From Actinomycetota bacterium (GTDB lineage Bacteria > Actinomycetota > Thermoleophilia > Solirubrobacterales > Solirubrobacteraceae): DNA of 7,078 nucleotides. Below, piece after piece: positions 6,560 through 7,078 of the stretch (position 1 is its first letter; each line of letters opens with the position of its first letter). The position numbers and the translations under genes were made by a program. The stretch spans positions 1 through 7,078 of the forward strand of contig VAXS01000014.1 of NCBI GenBank assembly GCA_005883255.1, in the 5' to 3' direction. Below the pieces are notes generated by a model. It was not told where the DNA came from and searched no databases. It saw nothing but the letters and a program-made list of their open reading frames with translations.

Positions 6560-6567
6560 TCACCTCC
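6560..6567 (-). promoter_or_regulatory. metH Shine-Dalgarno, overlapping riboswitch P1 and a local inverted repeat
   Basis: On the minus strand GGAGGTGA runs 6567 to 6560; from the GGAGG core (6567-6563) there are 12 bases to the GTG start, a long but usable spacer. The first GGA is also the end of the 3' P1 strand of the riboswitch. The core is followed by CCTCC (6559-6555), so GGAGG-TGA-CCTCC can close a 5-bp stem with a 3-base loop. Access to this site is therefore likely to depend on RNA structure. Confidence 0.75.
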
Positions 6568-6650
6568 ATCGATCCCGGCGGTAGCACCTCACCCGTGGGG
6601 GCGGTTGCTGCGGCGTCCTCGGTCCGGGTCCCTCGGCCGCTCTTGATGGA
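6565..6650 (-). promoter_or_regulatory. SAM-I (S-box) riboswitch in the metH leader
   Basis: The 86-nt minus-strand RNA carries the S-box core in order. P1 is UCCAUC (6650-6645) with GAUGGA (6570-6565). AUCAAGAG (6647-6640) is an exact match to the conserved block after P1. P2 is GCGGC (6640-6636) with GCCGC (6614-6610). GAGGGA (6634-6629) and GAGGA (6620-6616) fill the kink-turn sides (consensus GGAGGGA and GAUGA). GCAACC (6608-6603) and AGGUGCUA (6589-6582) form P3, closed by CCC/GGG with a short loop. P4, between P3 and P1, is reduced to at most 2-3 bp (CC-GCC-GG), which is shorter than usual. The class binds S-adenosylmethionine and represses methionine genes. Here the distal P1 strand ends inside the Shine-Dalgarno, so SAM binding should hide the ribosome site; no terminator stem with a U tract follows. 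Assigned by eye from conserved blocks; a SAM-I/IV variant is the alternative. Confidence 0.88.
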
Positions 6651-6658
6651 TCGATCTC

Positions 6659-6664
6659 AGTCTA
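6659..6664 (-). promoter_or_regulatory. Possible -10 element of the metH promoter
   Basis: TAGACT on the minus strand (4 of 6 matches to TATAAT, including the key first, second and last positions) lies 8 bases before the first P1 base. Transcription would start near 6652-6651, almost exactly at the riboswitch. The -35 region at about 6687-6682 is G-rich and does not match the consensus. Confidence 0.4.
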
Positions 6665-6666
6665 GC

Positions 6667-6685
6667 GGGCGCCGTTCTCGCGCCC
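6667..6685 (-). terminator. GC-rich hairpin after the Ig-like protein gene
   Basis: GGGCGC (6685-6680) pairs perfectly with GCGCCC (6672-6667) across the 7-base loop GAGAACG. It starts 6 bases after the stop codon of the upstream gene and lies before the metH -10. There is no T tract, as in many actinobacterial terminators. It may separate the two transcripts, and it overlaps where a metH -35 box would lie. Confidence 0.42.
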
Positions 6686-6691
6686 CCTCGC

Positions 6692-7078
6692 TCAGTAGCT
6701 GGGCGTGGTGATGACCTGGCCGTTGTCGCCCACCCGGGCGTTCGCGGGCTTGTTCGAGATGCGGATCGTGAACTGGCCCGCGGGCTCCTGGCCGGAGCCG
6801 GGCACGATCGCCTTGGCCTTGCCGTTGAGGCCGGCCGCGACCTTGTACTTGATCGAGTGCACGCCGGACTTGACCGCGGTCACGTTCCACACGAACGTGC
6901 GGGTCTGGCCCGGGCGCAGCGCGCCCAGCGCCCAGGTGTTGGTGTAGGCCGTGACGCCGCCCCGCGGCCCGTTGTTGAGCACCCACACCGGGCGGGACGG
7001 GTCGGCCAGCCCGGGCTCGGTGCTGGCCTCCTCGAACGCCGCCGCGGACGCCGGCGCGTTGGCCTCGCCGGAGAGCAC
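6692..7078 (-). CDS. Beta-rich Ig-like/CARDB-like protein, probably exported, C-terminal part (cut by window edge)
   Basis: The frame is open to the window end and closes at TGA (6694-6692), leaving 128 visible residues. The GTG at the very edge is most likely an internal Val codon, since no signal peptide or Shine-Dalgarno can be seen. Residues 1-28 are Ala/Glu/Pro-rich and linker-like. Residues 30-108 alternate hydrophobic residues in strand-like runs (VWVLNN, TAYTNTWALGALRPGQTRTF, WNVTAVKSGVHSIKYKV, GQFTIRIS), the pattern of an Ig-like or CARDB-type beta sandwich. The LRPGQTRTFVWNVTAVKSG segment resembles the Pro-Gly turn and strand of such domains. The tail (109-128) is short and ends TTPSY. 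There are no cysteines and no LPXTG-type sorting signal in the visible part. I recall similar C-termini in secreted proteins of Solirubrobacterales, but the function is unknown. It lies 142 bases upstream of metH in the same direction, separated by a hairpin and the riboswitch. Confidence 0.75.
   Translation of the reverse strand: MLSGEANAPASAAAFEEASTEPGLADPSRPVWVLNNGPRGGVTAYTNTWALGALRPGQTRTFVWNVTAVKSGVHSIKYKVAAGLNGKAKAIVPGSGQEPAGQFTIRISNKPANARVGDNGQVITTPSY

Noticed and set aside
6551..6691. Cobalamin riboswitch or SAM-IV element upstream of metH
   Set aside because: The conserved B12-box sequence is not present. The GAGGGA kink-turn side and the AGGUGCUA block follow SAM-I rather than the SAM-IV pattern as I recall it.
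7076..7078. GTG at the right edge as the true start of the Ig-like protein
   Set aside because: The predicted N-terminus is linker-like, without a signal peptide, and nothing upstream can be seen; the frame is open to the edge.

Overview
The window is very GC-rich with strong third-position G/C bias. It carries an Mce/Mla-type (YrbE) permease pair, a cobalamin-dependent MetH, a short lysine-rich DUF7218-like protein and a secreted-type Ig-like protein of a style I associate with Solirubrobacterales. This points to a high-GC actinobacterium, probably of class Thermoleophilia. That placement is inference from protein style; no marker gene is present.

Layout. (1) 1-1633, plus strand: the 3' end of one MlaE/YrbE permease, a second complete MlaE/YrbE permease translationally coupled to it (TGATG overlap), and a 162-aa coiled-coil protein of unknown function, packed as one operon. 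(2) 1653-2645, minus strand: a patatin-like phospholipase, convergent with the operon. (3) 2646-2748: a short divergent intergenic region. (4) 2749-2904, plus strand: a 51-aa DUF7218-like protein with an almost ideal Shine-Dalgarno sequence. (5) 2951-6550, minus strand: a full-length four-module methionine synthase, metH, starting at GTG. (6) 6551-6691: the metH leader, which holds a SAM-I type riboswitch whose P1 helix runs directly into the metH Shine-Dalgarno. (7) 6692-7078, minus strand: the 3' end of a gene for a beta-rich, probably exported protein.

How the parts work together. The permeases would form the membrane core of an Mce/Mla lipid-type ABC transporter, whose ATPase and MCE proteins are not in the window. 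MetH makes methionine, the precursor of SAM, and the riboswitch gives it product feedback. Because the distal P1 strand shares bases with the ribosome-binding site, control is most likely at translation initiation. No mobile element, CRISPR array, tRNA or rRNA was seen. The most notable non-coding element is the compact riboswitch (minimal P4) together with the competing pairings around it. I found no convincing new multi-gene system.
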